From Saccopteryx bilineata (lineage: Eukaryota; Chordata; Mammalia; Chiroptera; Emballonuridae): 64,000 nt of DNA. The notes under the pieces were generated by a model that had not been told where the DNA came from, ran no database searches, and worked only from the letters and a program-made list of their open reading frames with translations. The position numbers and the translations under genes are program-made. Positions 1 through 13,000 of the stretch are shown in pieces. The DNA is taken from contig NC_089498.1 in the NCBI RefSeq assembly GCF_036850765.1, forward strand, positions 76,052,305 to 76,116,304, given 5' to 3'. The stretch's first letter is position 1; each line of letters begins with the position of its first letter.

Positions 1-32
1 AAATGTGATTAATCTTGGATATTTTTCCTTAC

Positions 33-172
33 TTATAAAAATAAGAACATCCTCGAACTGTATTGTGACTAAAATGCTCCTGTGATTTTTCATTTCCAAA
101 ATCTTCTGAAGGATCAGACCATAACAAGTCACACATTGGTCCAAATGCAGGTGGCTCTTTGAATCTATCTAA
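33..172 (-). CDS. PPP3CB: PPP3CB coding exon 6
   Basis: This 140-bp exon encodes [20 protein letters not shown] through GCSYFY, part of the phosphatase fold after the VHGG motif. The acceptor is tttcacag just above 172 and the donor is gtaagg at 32-27. It starts in phase 0 and ends two bases into an Asn codon (AA|T), which matches the family sequence at this point. The next exon is off the window. Confidence 0.95.
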
Positions 173-428
173 CTGTGAAAGAAAGAAAAGAAACAAAGAA
201 CAAAAATAACTTGTCAAAAGTGAGAATAGAATGGACATAGGAAAGTGATACCAACTTTGAATATTGTCCATATCACCTTGTTTTGAATGGTTAGAAGATA
301 TTTCCTTAAAACATATTGATTTTTACCAAACTTAATTTTGGCAGTGAAGAGAAGTCTGAAGCATCTACTCTCTATCCAACAAAGTATTATAAACAGGAAT
401 CAATGTAGGAACTAAAATATGTACTCAC

Positions 429-574
429 TCTCCTAATATCATCCAGTGTGTGGATTTCCGGTGAAAGTCCACCATGAACACAAAGAAATTGTTGGTTTAA
501 AAGTGCAGCAAGAGGCAGGCTATCAAAAGCTTCCATACAAGCTTCATAGACTCTTTCTGAATATTTAATTTTAC
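429..574 (-). CDS. PPP3CB: PPP3CB coding exon 5
   Basis: This 146-bp exon encodes [20 protein letters not shown] through [18 protein letters not shown]. It contains the VHGG motif whose His is a metal ligand in the calcineurin active site. The acceptor is ttctag and the donor is gtgagt after AGA. The first two bases (GT) complete a Cys codon begun in exon 4. Confidence 0.96.
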
Positions 575-960
575 CTAGAAAAAAATTAAATTAAAAATTA
601 CATTACTAGTTGATCATTTGTTTATATGTAGTATGTATGTCTGTCTGTATGTGTAAAAGTGTGTGTGTGCATATATATTTGACTATTAAAACAAAGGCAA
701 GAAAACTATAGTCACAGAAAATAGCCAAGTGGTGGCCAGAGGTTGAGAGCAGGTGAAGGGGCGACTATAAAATGGCAGCAGGAGGAATTTATGAAGTGGT
801 AAAACTTCTTTATCATAACTATACTGATGGGCAGCTCTGTGCATTTGTCAACTCTCAGAATTAAACATCATACAGAGAGAATTTTGTTGTAAACACTTTA
901 TTTTAAAAGCAAGCATCTTGCTTTATAAAAATCAACAAAGATGAGCAATGTTATTAGTCT

Positions 961-1112
961 TTTTAATTATTTATTTATTTTAGAGAGAGAGGAAGGGAGA
1001 AAGAGAAAGACAGGAACATAGGTCTGTTCCTGTATGTGCCCTGACTGGGGAATGAACCAGAAACCTCTGTGCTTTGGGAAGATGCTCCAACTGAGCTATC
1101 CCACCAGGGATG
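961..1112 (-). repeat. Short tRNA-derived SINE
   Basis: Reading the minus strand, it begins CCCTGGTGGGATAGCTCAG, an A-box-like start. A B-box-like TGGTTCATTCC and the motif CAGTCAGGGCACATACAGGA follow, then a pyrimidine-rich stretch and an A-rich tail (T-rich on the plus strand at 961-982). It is a diverged short member of the bat SINE group. Confidence 0.8.
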
Positions 1113-1453
1113 TTACTGGGCTTATAAAGACAAAATATTTGTTCCTCTAAATTTATTTGGGGTATGCAGTGGCTAATCATAAAATATTACTAAAAATAAG
1201 TAAAATCTCTAATAATAGCTCAACCCTTCACCTATCAGGCCAAGTAAGGCAAAATTAGGAGCTAAAATAGTTTTAATACTTTATTTCATTCTGAGTCAGT
1301 GACTACTTTGTTGTTACAGGTAAGACTTACTACATCATCACAACAAACTCAAGGCCCATCAGTTAAAAACAAATAAAAGAGAGTATCTTATACATATGTT
1401 TGAGAAGCAGAGGGGTTCCTCTAGTCTATAACAAATGCTTAAAACGGGCAGTA

Positions 1454-1808
1454 AAGGCCCTGCCTGTTGGCTCAGTGGTAGAGTATTGGCCCAGCATGTG
1501 GATGTCCCAGGTTTGATTCCCAGTCAGGGCACACAGGAAAAGCGACCATTTGCTTCTCTACCCCTCCCCCTCCCCCTCCTTCCCTTCTCGCAGCCATGGC
1601 TCAATTGGTTTGAGTGCATCAGCCCTGGCTCCATGGAGCCTCCACTTCAGGCACTAAAAATAGCTTGGTTGCAAGCATGGCCCCAGTTGGGCAGAGCAGA
1701 CCCCAGACCAGGGTTGCTGAGTGGATCCCGGTAGGGGTACATGCAGGAGTCTGTATCCCTATCTCTCCTGCTCTCAGTTGAAAAAGAAGGAAATAAAAAA
1801 AGGACAAT
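1454..1808 (+). repeat. Long tRNA-derived SINE (bat type)
   Basis: The tRNA-like head GGCTCAGTGGTAGAG with B box GGTTTGATTCC is followed by the AGGGCACACAGGAAAAG motif, a CT-rich block, the body around GCAGCCATGGCTCAATTGG, and an end near GTGGATCCCGGTAGGGG with an A-rich tail. The ORFs across it are by-products of the repeat. Confidence 0.85.
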
Positions 1809-2545
1809 AAAGCAGGAAGACAAAACTCTACCAAATCAAAGTTGTCATTTACTTTTAAGGAGAAAACATACATTCTTTTACTCTTTTATACCTTTAAATT
1901 CCTGGGTATTTTCTTTTTGGTGGGACTTTGGTGGGTGATTTGTTAATTATCTAAGGGGAAAAAAGCTTAGTTCCTATTTTCCTTTTTCAATATTGTAACA
2001 TTCAAATACGAGAGAATCTCCATTCAGCAATCAGAGGTTCTAAACTGATAATCTACTAACAGACCTGTTTTCCAGCACTGTGGTTTAATAAAAATTTAAT
2101 TTGATTGCTTTTAGATCAAGCATTCACTTTCCAGGTCTCATCATACATTCATTGAGGTTACCCATCTGACTCTTAAAGTTATATGAGTTTGCCACGTCTG
2201 CCACTACCCATCACTATATTTTTCTACTTTTACTGGAAGTTTCTACTAATATGATCTTTATTGGATCGTGTTTTGAGTCTCAATAATTCTGAGCTCACCT
2301 ATTTTTAGAACTTAACTCTTAAGACTTAATTATTAACTTATCCATCACACAGCTATGATGTGTGAAAAATGGCCGAACATGGCTCTATATCATGTGGTTG
2401 CTTATAGCTATTCAATTACCATTGCTATAATAATTTAAGAGAGAAATGGGATACTCATTATATGCTAAAAATTTCAATCCACTAATAGTGTGTTTCAAAA
2501 AGTCTGCAATGATGACAGAATGAATAATTTCTTAAAAACTTTATG

Positions 2546-2712
2546 GGGCCCTGGCTTGATGGCTCAGTTGTTAGAGCTTTATCCAAATACTCCCAGTCAG
2601 GGCACATACAAGAATCAACTAATGAATGTATAAATAAGTGGAACAACATATTGATGTTCCCCCCTCTCTCTCCCCCTTCCTCTTGCTCTAAAATCATAAA
2701 AAAAAATAATGA
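2546..2712 (+). repeat. Short tRNA-derived SINE
   Basis: It begins GGCCCTGGCTTGATGGCTCAG and continues through CAGTCAGGGCACATACAAGA, AATCAACTAATGAATG, a CT-rich block and an A-rich tail. It is diverged and is the same subtype as the split copy at 15881-16640. Confidence 0.82.
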
Positions 2713-3054
2713 AAAGAAAAGAATAAAGAAACTTCACGGGAGTTCTCAATATTAGAGGAAAAAAATCTTCAATGTAACTATTTTTTTTTTACTTTTCTCC
2801 TTCTTATTAACATTACTATATACAAGAAGTAACTATATATAGAACTCAAAGCTGTTCTTCAGTATATATCATATGTCTGAACAAAAATGCCATTAAACAC
2901 TAGAGAGTTCTTGACAATCTTCCTCAATTCTTTTCACGTTTGTAAACAAAATCTGTTCCTACATGTTATACTGTAAAATCTTCAAACTCTTAATATCCAT
3001 ATCTCTCCAAAAGAATACTGAGGAAGTGAAAATATTTCTGATGTCAGTACTCAC

Positions 3055-3166
3055 ATTCCTGCTTAAAGGTAAAATATTCAGTAAGGTGTCTGCATTCATG
3101 ATTGCCTCTCAGAAGAAATAATGTGCTTGGGTAGAGAATCTTCAGAACCCATAAATATAAGACACA
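3055..3166 (-). CDS. PPP3CB: PPP3CB coding exon 4
   Basis: This 112-bp exon encodes [20 protein letters not shown] followed by [17 protein letters not shown]. It is too short to stand out as an ORF and was found by its RGNHE motif, in which Asn is a metal ligand and His the presumed proton donor. The acceptor is tttgcag and the donor is gtgagt after GAAT. The split Cys codon (T|GT) joins exon 5. Confidence 0.96.
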
Positions 3167-3189
3167 CTGCAAAGAAAATGTTTCTAGTG

Positions 3190-3415
3190 AATTTATCATA
3201 TATTTTTGTTTATCTTAGTCACTTGATTATTGCTCCTTTTCTTCTAACACCATTACCCTTACAATCTCTACTTTCATTATTATCCTTTTTTTTTTGTCAC
3301 TAAAATATAAGCTCCATGAAACCAGGGACTCTGTCATCTTATTTACTTCCCATTCTCTACTCCTAGTAAAGTACCTACCAGTCAAAGAACAATAAATATT
3401 TGTTGAATGAATTGA
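3190..3415 (+). repeat. L2-like LINE 3' end fragment
   Basis: The text 'ctaaaatataagctccatg', 'accagggactctgtc' and terminal 'aataaatatttgttgaatga' is the familiar 3' end of mammalian L2 elements. It lies in the PPP3CB intron between exons 3 and 4. Confidence 0.65.
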
Positions 3416-3514
3416 GTCAAATAATCTATTTAACTACTTTAGATTTACAGATTGCTGTAAAAACAATTAGCACATTGGTCTCCTCCTTAGGAAAATCAAT
3501 AAATGTAAGAAATT

Positions 3515-3735
3515 ATAGCAGCTAACATTTACAGAATATTTACAATGTGTCAAGCACTATATAATTAATCTCCTTCATTTATTCCTCCAACCCTATGAAG
3601 TATGTAATATTATCTCTATTTTACAAATGAGGAAACTAAAGCAAAGAGTTTATTTAAGTAACCGGTCCAAAAATCATAAAACTTTTAAGTAATGGATATA
3701 GGATTCTGATTCTCTGATCTTAAGCATTAGGCCAT
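3515..3735 (+). repeat. MIR-family SINE
   Basis: Core features of MIR are visible: 'tttacaatgtgtcaagcact', then 'attttacaaatgaggaaact' and 'agtttatttaagtaac'. It is an ancient element, diverged as expected. Confidence 0.75.
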
Positions 3736-4109
3736 AATGCCTAATGAAGCAAACAGCCATGTTTCATGTTTATTTTATAATAAATGAATAGATACTTTCC
3801 TCTAAATAGATTTAACATAAAAAAAAAAGTCACATTTTACTTATTCAGTTAAAAAAAACGATTATTTCCTATGGAAATAAGCTTGGTTTATATAACAATA
3901 CATATAAAGGAAAAACAAACTATTTTTAACAAGGTATACTGAAATGTGTAACTATTCACATCTTCATTTTATTCACAAGAAAAGAAGTAATTAAACCAGG
4001 AAAGTACTTATTAAAAAATCCTTATTAAAAGACTACCTGTCCTTTTTGCTTATTTTGATTCTTTATTATTTTCCTTTTATAACAATAAAATGTGTTAAAA
4101 GAGTCCTCT

Positions 4110-4490
4110 ACAGCTCTGGACGGTTGGTTCAGCAGTAGAGTGTCAGCCTGGTCTGGGGAAGTCCCGGGTTCAATTCCCGGACAGGGCACACAGGAGGAGT
4201 GCCCATCTGCTTCTCCACCCTTCCCTCTCTCCTTTCTCTCTCTCTCTCTCTTCCCCTCCCACAGCCAAATGTTCCATTGGAGCAAAGTTGGCACGTGCAC
4301 TGAGGACGGCTCTGTGGCCTCTATCTCAGGCACTAAAATGGCTCAGATTGCAGCGGAGCAACGCTCCAGAGGGGCCGAGTATCGCCCCCTGGTGGGCATG
4401 CTGGGTGGATCCCAGTAGGGAACATGCAAGAGTCTGTCTTTCTGCACCCCCTTCTCACTTCGGAAAGAAAAAAAAATACAAAAAAAAAAG
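4110..4490 (+). repeat. Long tRNA-derived SINE
   Basis: The tRNA-like head GGTTGGTTCAGCAGTAGAG with B box GGGTTCAATTCC and closing GGACAGGGCACACAGGAG is followed by a CT-rich block, the body CATTGGAGCAAAGTTGG and an A-rich tail. Flanking 'aaaagagtc' copies near 4098 and 4484 suggest a TSD. Confidence 0.85.
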
Positions 4491-4852
4491 AGTCAGCTAC
4501 AAACACTAATACAAGGACATACACACCAACCTTTTCAGTTACTAATGAAGCTTCCTAAAATTGTTTGTTGGTTTTGTCAAAGCCCCCAGTCTTTTAGTTA
4601 AGAAGGACTATTTTCTGGTTTTCTTAAAGCCCTGAGGGAAGGTTGAGAGGGGCTGTGCAACTATGAGTGGAAGTACTTGGGATAATAAAATTCCGAAGTG
4701 AATTTCAGTGGACAGCGCTGAACTTCCTTCCCTACTAGGTTTCTAGCATATACTTCAAGAGAAGGTGACAAAAACACTGAAGAAGGGAATATAAATAATA
4801 GTAACTGGCATGGAAAATCACCAAGTCTAAGTCTTCAATATTTACCAGGATT

Positions 4853-5075
4853 GGTGGGTTAAGAGCACAGGCCTGGAGTCATATAGCCTGGCTACACAGG
4901 TTACCAACAATATGGGACCTTGGGCAAGATTATTTAACCTTTCCAAGCTTCGGATTCCTCATCTCTAAAATGGATGAAATAACAGTACTTACCTCATAAC
5001 GTTGTTGTGAGGATTAAATTAATCCAGTGTGTGTTAAGTGCTTAGAACATCTTGAAACACAATAAATGCTCAACA
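4853..5075 (+). repeat. MIR SINE
   Basis: A near-complete MIR: 'gagcacaggcctggagtca', 'gggaccttgggcaagatta', then 'cttacctcataacgttgttg' followed by 'tgaggattaaat'. Confidence 0.85.
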
Positions 5076-5094
5076 CAAGGATCTATTATTGGTA

Positions 5095-5470
5095 GAGCTT
5101 GTACCCAGCACTTTTACCTCTAGGAATCTGTTCTACAGAAGTAATTGGGCAAGTACGCAAAGATGCATAAATAACATGGCTTAATGAAGCATCATTTGTA
5201 ATGGCAAAAAAGGAAAAGACCTTAAGTGCCTAACAATAAGGAACTGATTAAATCAATTGTGGTTTGTTTATTCAATGGAATACAATGCAGCTATTAAAAA
5301 TGATGCTGTAAGTTTATATTTACTGACCTAGAATATTCACAGCATAAAAATGTGTGGAAAAAAAGCTAGTTACAAAAAATATATTTTTTAATATGGTTTC
5401 ATTTTCATTTTAAAAAAGGAGACTATATAAATATCAAGTTATGTTATATGCTTAAAATATATATAATCTT
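5095..5470 (+). repeat. Old L1 3' end fragment
   Basis: Phrases typical of the 3' UTR of old mammalian L1 (L1M class) are present: 'aatggcaaaaaaggaaaag', 'gtgcctaacaataaggaact', 'caatggaatacaatgcagct' and 'attaaaaatgatg'. No coding capacity remains. Confidence 0.7.
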
Positions 5471-5479
5471 ATATACCAA

Positions 5480-6927
<1,448 letters not shown>

Positions 6928-7128
6928 CTGTAATTGGAGCCTCTACTTCTATCATGGTTTTCTCTCTTCGAAGGATGGCAGCACCCTCATTGATAATTCT
7001 AAGTGCAATTTCTTCATCTACCCGACCTTCTTTTACTAAGTGGTTCTTTAGAACATCAACCCTAGGTATCCCATCCATATCAAATACTTCTTCAGACGTC
7101 AAGCGATGTGTTGGGGGGAAAGGGACAG
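6928..7128 (-). CDS. PPP3CB: PPP3CB coding exon 2
   Basis: This 201-bp exon encodes (A)[37 protein letters not shown] and [20 protein letters not shown] to EAPIT, the N-terminal helical segment leading into the catalytic core. The acceptor is ttttttgcag, and the donor gtacat follows ACAG. Phases match exon 1 (G|CT, Ala) and exon 3 (G|TG, Val). Confidence 0.97.
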
Positions 7129-7257
7129 CTGCAATTTTTTTAAATTAAGAAAAAAAAATCACTAATATATAATAATATATTAACATAAAACTAATCAATG
7201 GAGCTAAAGAATAAAAAAAATAAAAGCTGTTTTTTTGGTTTTTCTTCACTTATTGAA

Positions 7258-7635
7258 TTAAAGTGTTAATTTTTTTCTTCTTTTCCAAGTGAGAGAAGGG
7301 GAGATAGGCAGACTCCCACATGGGCCCTGATCAGGATGCACTAGGCAACCCCTGTCTGGGAATGATGCTCTGCCCATCTGGGGCCATGCTCACAACTGAG
7401 TTATTATTAGCAAAAGAGGTAGAGGCTCCACAGAGCCATCCTCAGCACCTGGCTGATGAACTTGAACCAATACAGCCATAGCTGTGGGATGGTGAGAGAG
7501 AGAGAGAAGGGGGAGGGGAGAGAGGAGGGTGGAGAAGCAAATGGTTGCTTCTCCTGTGTGTCCTGACTGGGGAAGCAAACCTGGGACATCCACACACTGG
7601 ACAATGCTCTACCACTGAGCCAACCGGGCAGGACC
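7258..7635 (-). repeat. Long tRNA-derived SINE
   Basis: On the minus strand the tRNA-like head ends the element at about 7635 (GGTTGGCTCAGTGGTAGAG). The body contains a TGCTTCTCCACCC motif and a CT-rich block, and the tail is T-rich on the plus strand near 7262-7280. A stretch of the middle differs from the usual type. Confidence 0.8.
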
Positions 7636-7961
7636 AGAGGTGTTATTTTTTAAAAAGCCTTTTTTCAAAACAGTAGTAATCAAATTATATTTCTTTTTAT
7701 TAATCTCTATATAAAATGTTCTTTGTTGAGAATTATTTGAGAAGTGGATTTTCTCACAAAATTAAAGTTCTTTCAAGAAACTAAAGTTCTTTTCTTTAAG
7801 CTAAATCATTTTTTGGCAGAACTCTCAAAATATATCATACACTCTTCACCTTAAGTGAAATACAATAAATATAATTTAATACCACATAAGCCTGAATAGA
7901 AAGAAATCCCAAATGTAAGGCAATATACCACGTCCCTAATAAGAATATAAAAATAATGTTT

Positions 7962-8240
7962 TTAGCCCTGGCTGGTTGGTCCAGTGCATAGGGATGTCCC
8001 GGGTTCAAATCCCACTCTGGACATACATGAGAATCCACCATCTGCTTCTCTTCCCCTCACTCTAACCCTTCTCCTTCTCTTCCCTTCTCGCAGCCAGTCG
8101 CAAGCCTGTCCGAGGAGCTGAGGATAGCTCAATTATTCAAGCAACAGCCTTCAGACAGGGATTGCCAGGTGGTTACCGGTTGGGGCACATGCAGGAGTCT
8201 CACTATCTCTCCTCCTCTTAAAACCAAAACAACAACAACA
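7962..8240 (+). repeat. Long-type SINE, internally deleted
   Basis: The head is TAGCCCTGGCTGGTTGG, but part of the A-box region is missing. The B box GGGTTCAAATCC, the TCTGCTTCTCTTCCCC block and the tail GTTGGGGCACATGCAGGAG are present. Confidence 0.78.
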
Positions 8241-8308
8241 AAAAAACACTAAAATCAACAACAAAAAACTCCCAATATTTTCTAGCCAACTTGAAAGGAA
8301 ACTTTTAG

Positions 8309-8312
<4 letters not shown>

Positions 8313-8354
<42 letters not shown>
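8313..8354. repeat. (TA)n microsatellite
   Basis: About 21 uninterrupted TA dinucleotides, likely length-polymorphic. Confidence 0.95.
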
Positions 8355-8355
<1 letters not shown>

Positions 8356-8546
8356 CAGCCAAATGATTTCTTATAAAATTTAAATTAATCAGATGCATGT
8401 GCAGATTTCAAATAACATTAATAAATCATAATTTTAAAATACTGTTTTCTCTGTTTCACAAAACAGTCATTTAAAATATATATACACATCTTCAACATCA
8501 GTATATTCCTTATCATTGGAGTCCCTTTTTGAGTTATCTAACACTT

Positions 8547-8873
8547 TTTTTTTTTACAGGGACAGAGAGAGAGTCAGAGAGAGTGATAGATAGGGACACA
8601 GACAGGAACGGAGAGAAATGAGAAGCATTGATCATCAATTTTTCGTTGTGACGCCTTAGTTGTTCATTGATTGCTTTCTGATGTGTGCCTTGACCGCGGG
8701 CCTTCAGCAGCCAAGTAACCCCTTGCTCGAGCCAGTGACCTTGGGTCCAAGCTGGTGATTTTTGCTCAAGCCAGATGAGCCTGCGCTCAAGCTGGCGAAC
8801 TCGAGGTCTCGAACCTGGGTCCTTCCACATCCCAGTCCAACGCTCTATCCACTGCGCTACCACCTGGTCAGGC
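8547..8873 (-). repeat. Rhin-type SINE
   Basis: The minus strand starts GCCTGACCAGGTGGTAGCGC and contains TCGAGACCTCGAGTTCG-like sequence, the TTACTTGGCTGCTGAAGG motif and a GAGAGTC-rich tail block. It is flanked by direct repeats 'tctaacacttttt' (from 8538 and from 8876). Confidence 0.88.
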
Positions 8874-9108
8874 TCTAACACTTTTTAAAAGCAAATTATC
8901 TTCAATTCCATTTAAGTTGTTTGAGACAAAGCACTTTTTGAATATATGTAAAAAGTTGTCACTGCAAATTTATCCTATGCTACAGATCCCATTTGTCTAA
9001 CAACTGAAATAATTGGCATTCTTACTCCTGTAGTACATATGTATAATTTCAAAAGTAATCACCAACTATACTGTTCTAAAATTATATTTATTAAATAGAA
9101 TAGAAAAC

Positions 9109-9492
9109 AGGCTCTGGCTGGTTGGCTCAGTGGTAGAGCGTCGGCCTGGCGTGTGGAAGGCCCAGGTTCGATTCCTGGCCAGGGCACACAGGAGAAGCGC
9201 TCATCTGCTTCTCCACCCTTCTTCCTCTCTTTTCTCTCTATCTCTCTCTTCCCCTCCCACAGCCAAGGCTCCATGAGAGCAAAGTTGGCCTGGGTGCTGA
9301 GGATGGCTCCATGGCCTCCACCTCAGGTGCTAGAATGGCTCCTACTGCAGCAGAGCAACGCCCCAGAGGGGCCGAGCACCCTGGCAGGCATGCCCAGTGG
9401 ATCCCAGTCCAGTGCAAGCAGGAGTCTGTCTGTCTGCCTCCCCCTCCCCACCCCCACTTCTCACTTTGAAATACAAAAAACAAAACAAAAAA
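9109..9492 (+). repeat. Long tRNA-derived SINE
   Basis: The head GGCTCAGTGGTAGAGCGTCGG has B box GGTTCGATTCC at 9165-9175. The body CCATGAGAGCAAAGTTGG and a tail of A and CAAAA repeats follow. It is relatively well preserved. Confidence 0.9.
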
Positions 9493-9839
9493 TGAGAAAG
9501 GCCTATTATCAATGGTATTTAGCACAATTTGAAGTCATATTCCTAGCAATATTATTATGTATGTTATATTTATTTGATTCCTTTTTTACTGACTTCAACA
9601 AGTAAACTCTGTATGCATTCAAAATCACTGAAGTTGTTTTAGGCTCCTTATCAACTAGTACTTTGTTTTTAAAAATAAAGAGAGAAATTGATATATATAG
9701 TAAGAGTCTATATACAGATTCAAATGTAAGGCAGCTCCCTCTTTTCTGAAATAAACATGTTTTTAGGGAAAAAGACATTTTATACTCAGGCATACAGTAT
9801 ATAGTATTTTTTGATGTTTCAGGATCATCATTGTGATTG

Positions 9840-10008
9840 TTATTTTTTTATTTATGTATTCATTTTAGAGAGGAGAGAGAGAAGAGAGGAGGAGCAGGAA
9901 GCATCAACTCCCATATGTGGGTTGATCAGGCAGGTCCAGGGTTTTGACCTGGTGACCTCAGTGTTTCCAGGTCAACGCTTTTATCCACAGCGCCTCCACA
10001 GGACAGGC
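9840..10008 (-). repeat. Short Rhin-related SINE with perfect TSD
   Basis: The minus strand begins GGCCTGTCCTGTGGAGGCGC and ends in an A-rich tail. Flanking direct repeats 'tcatcattgtgatt' (9826-9839 and 10009-10022) are identical, so the insertion boundaries are certain. Confidence 0.92.
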
Positions 10009-10194
10009 CTCATCATTGTGATTAGCACATATTATAGCAGACTGGAAATGTATAGGGAAAATTGCTTCTTCATATTTCATAACTTAAAGTAAGTGAAAAC
10101 AGGGCTGGGTTAGAATTATATTAATTATCTCAGAAAGAATAATAAATAACTACATCATCATACAAGAAAAAAACCTCAATCCTTTAAAAGTGCA

Positions 10195-10290
10195 TGTAAG
10201 ATCTGTTGTAGAATTGTGCACCTGAAACCTGTATAATTTTGGTAACCAGTGTCACCCAGAAAATTTGATTTTAAAAAAAGAAAAAAGAAA
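10195..10290 (+). repeat. L1 3' end fragment
   Basis: 'gaattgtgcacctgaaacct', 'gtataattttggtaaccagt' and 'gtcacccagaaaatttgatt', then an A-rich tail, match the 3' terminus of L1 copies as I remember them from laurasiatherian genomes. Confidence 0.55.
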
Positions 10291-10491
10291 AGTGCATATT
10301 ACAAAAAAAATTTAAGAACTCACTTTGTTAAGAAATGAATTAAGAACTAAGGCAAAGGGATGTTAACTACTTTCTTCCTTTTTTTATACTTAATAAACCA
10401 AAACTTGAACTTGCTTTCACCCCCTTCATTAGAATACATTTATTCCCACTTCCTTTTACTACATCTAGAACAAGGAAGGCATTGAATATAC

Positions 10492-10810
10492 TGCCTGACT
10501 AAGCACAGTGGATAGAGCATCAGCTTGCGACACTGAGGACCCAGGTTAGAAATCCCAAGGTCACCAGCATGAGTGTGGAGTTGCCTGTTTGGGTGTGGGA
10601 CCTCTGGCTTGAGCATGGTATCATAGACATAACCCTAAGGATACTGGCTTGAACAAGGGGTCAATGGCTTGGCTGGAGCCCCCCAGGCAAGGCATATAAG
10701 AGAAAGCAATCAATGAACAGCTAAGGTGCTGTAACTGTGGTGCCCTAACTATAAGTTGATGCTTCTCATTTCTCTCCTTCTTGTCTGTCTGTCCAGTCTC
10801 TCTCTCAAAA

Positions 10811-10841
<31 letters not shown>

Positions 10842-10868
10842 AGGCACTGAATAAATAAATAAATAAAG
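10492..10868 (+). repeat. Rhin-related SINE with (AAAT)n tail
   Basis: It starts at CCTGACTAAGCACAGTGG and contains GTCACCAGCATGAG and AAAGCAATCAATGAACAGC. It ends in a tail of tandem AAAT units (about 10809-10867), a microsatellite grown from the SINE tail. Confidence 0.85.
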
Positions 10869-11642
10869 GCACTGCATTTTACTCCCTGAAATATACTATC
10901 TAGATTATAATAAAATAAAAACCTGTTAAAGTATGTTTTTCTCCAACCAAAGATTAAACAAACCATTATATATGATACAACCAAATTCCTTCCCATCAGC
11001 AAACCAACTGTTTAAAAACTACAGAATAATTGATTATGCAATGAATCAAGTTACTTTTGGGACATTATAAAAATGAGAAATTAAATATCTCTTAAATACA
11101 AACTTCTGAGATCAAAATAAGATGTTTTTCCCAAGAGAATTTTAAATCACTTTACTCGAGAAAAGAGGCACTGTTTAAAAGGTTGCATTCTAGATTATGT
11201 ATACTTCCTAATAATCAACAACATAATTCCACTAATAACTAAATTCTGTTCAAAATAAAGAACTTCTTAAAAACCCATCTGGTAGACCCTCCCCTCCCCA
11301 TCTTTCTCCACTCAGTCAGTCATCCGTGGAACAGCAAGTTTTCATGCATGTTGTGAAAGTCACACTGAGGTATTGCCTCCACTTTAACCAAGAGTCAGAA
11401 TGTCTTTATTTATAATGGGGGGGGGGAGTACAAAGTGCCTCCTTGCCCATTAGTAAGTTATCTATAAACCTATGCCTTTTTACTTCTTTTGTCAACTCAA
11501 GGTACATTTTTACATTTCAGGACCAGCTAAGATACCTTTTAAAAAATGGGTACAGGTTGAGAGGTGAAGAAATAATACCCTCTAAAAATAGGTCAAAATT
11601 ATGGAATTTAAGTATTGTTTGTTTGGCTTTTTTACTTTTTTT

Positions 11643-12079
11643 TATTTATTTTATTTATTTTTTCTTTTGCATTTTTCTGAAGCTGGAAACAGGGAGAGAC
11701 AGTCAGACAGACTCCCGCATGCGCCCGACCCGGGATCCACCCGGCACGCCCACCATGGGGCGACGCTCTGCCCACCAGGGGGCGATGCTCTGCCCATCCT
11801 GGGCGTCACCGTGTTGCGACCATCCTGGGCGTCGCCATGTTGCGACCAGAGCCACTCTAGCGCCTGGGGCAGAGGCCACAGAGCCATCCCCAGCGCCCGG
11901 GCCATCTTTGCTCCAATGGAGCCTTGGCTGTAGGAGGGGAAGAGAGAGACAGAGAGGAAGGCGCGGCGGAGGGGTGGAGAAGCAAATGAGCACTTCTCCT
12001 GTGTGCCCTGGCCGGGAATCGAACCCGGGTCCTCCGCACGCTAGGCCAACGCTCTACCGCTGAGCCAATCGGCCAGGGC
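11643..12079 (-). repeat. Long tRNA-derived SINE, full length, well preserved
   Basis: The minus strand begins AGCCCTGGCCGATTGGCTCAG with B box GGGTTCGATTCCC and the closing CCGGCCAGGGCACACAGGAG. The body holds 'CAACATGGCGACGCCCAGGA' repeated twice, so it has an extra internal duplication compared with relatives. Plus-strand T/AT-rich text at 11631-11660 is its tail. Its 206-codon plus-strand ORF is not a gene. Confidence 0.92.
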
Positions 12080-12084
12080 TTTAC

Positions 12085-12369
12085 TTTTTTTTAGTGAGAG
12101 GAGGGGAAACAGAGACAGACTCCGGCATGCACCCCGACTGGGATACACCTGGCAAGCCCACTAGGGGTTGATGCTCTGCCCATCTGGGGCGCTTGCTCCA
12201 TTGCAACTGGAGCCATATTTTAGCGCCTGAGGCGGAGGCCATAGAGCCATCCTCAGGCCCAGGACAACTCACTCTAATCAAGCCATGGCTGCAAGAGGAG
12301 ACAGAGATAGAGAGAAAGAGAAATCCATATGCCAGGCCAACTCTACCATTGAGCCAACCGGCCAAGGCT
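12085..12369 (-). repeat. Older long-type SINE
   Basis: The minus strand begins CCTTGGCCGGTTGGCTCA at the right end and the plus-strand text CAGAGACAGACTCCGGCATG marks its 3' part. The B-box region is deleted. It directly abuts the SINE on its left, which inserted in or beside its A-tail (T-rich on the plus strand). Confidence 0.82.
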
Positions 12370-12639
12370 AGTTAAGTGTTGTTCTAATAATGCAAACTGA
12401 AAGTAGGGAATAGGGAGTTTAAAAATATTATGTTTTAATATAGCAATAAATAAGAAAATAAGAGGAAAAGGCATGGGCTCTATGGCAGCTGGGGAAAGAA
12501 GCTATAGCAGATGATTTAATCAGGCAAAAGAAAACTGACCAAACAGAATTTGGCTTAATAAGGAACAACAGTTAACTCCTTATTGACCCTCTTAGTCAAT
12601 AGATGGTTCCATTTTCTTCTCATCAAAAAATAATATTCT

Positions 12640-13000
12640 TGCCTGATGATGTGGTGGTGCAGTGGATAGAGCATCGGACTGGGATGCAGAGGACCGGGTT
12701 TCGAAATCCTGAGGTCATTGGCTTGAGCATGGGCTCATCCAGCTTGAGTTCGGGGTTGCTGCCTTGAGCGTGGGATCACAGACATGACTCCATGGTCACT
12801 GGCTTGCGCCCAAAGCCACTGGCTTAAGCAAAGGGTCACTATCTCTGCTGCAGCCCCCCAGTCAAGGCACGTATTAGAAAATAATCTATGAAAAACTAAG
12901 GTGCTGCATCAAGGAATTGATTTGATGCTCATCTCTCCCTTCCTGCCTGTCTGTCCTTATCTGTCTCAGTCTTTCTTACTTAAAAAAAAAAAAAAAAAAT
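12640..13000 (+). repeat. Rhin-type SINE
   Basis: GCCTGATGATGTGGTGGTGC at the head, ATAGAGCATCGGACTGGGA, a CTGGCTTGCGCCCAAAG motif and a poly(A) tail at 12981-12998. 'atattctt' occurs on both sides as a probable TSD. Confidence 0.88.

Larger units (their letters stand above)
575..3054 (-). other. PPP3CB: PPP3CB intron between exons 4 and 5
   Basis: This intron carries three tRNA-derived SINEs (listed separately) and a small run of alternating TG/TA near 660-680. I see no coding sequence in it; the ORFs here fall within SINEs or AT-rich sequence. Confidence 0.8.

Noticed and set aside
11443..12063. 206-codon plus-strand ORF
   Set aside because: It runs through a reverse-strand long SINE; the same peptide recurs wherever that SINE occurs, and there is no independent gene evidence.
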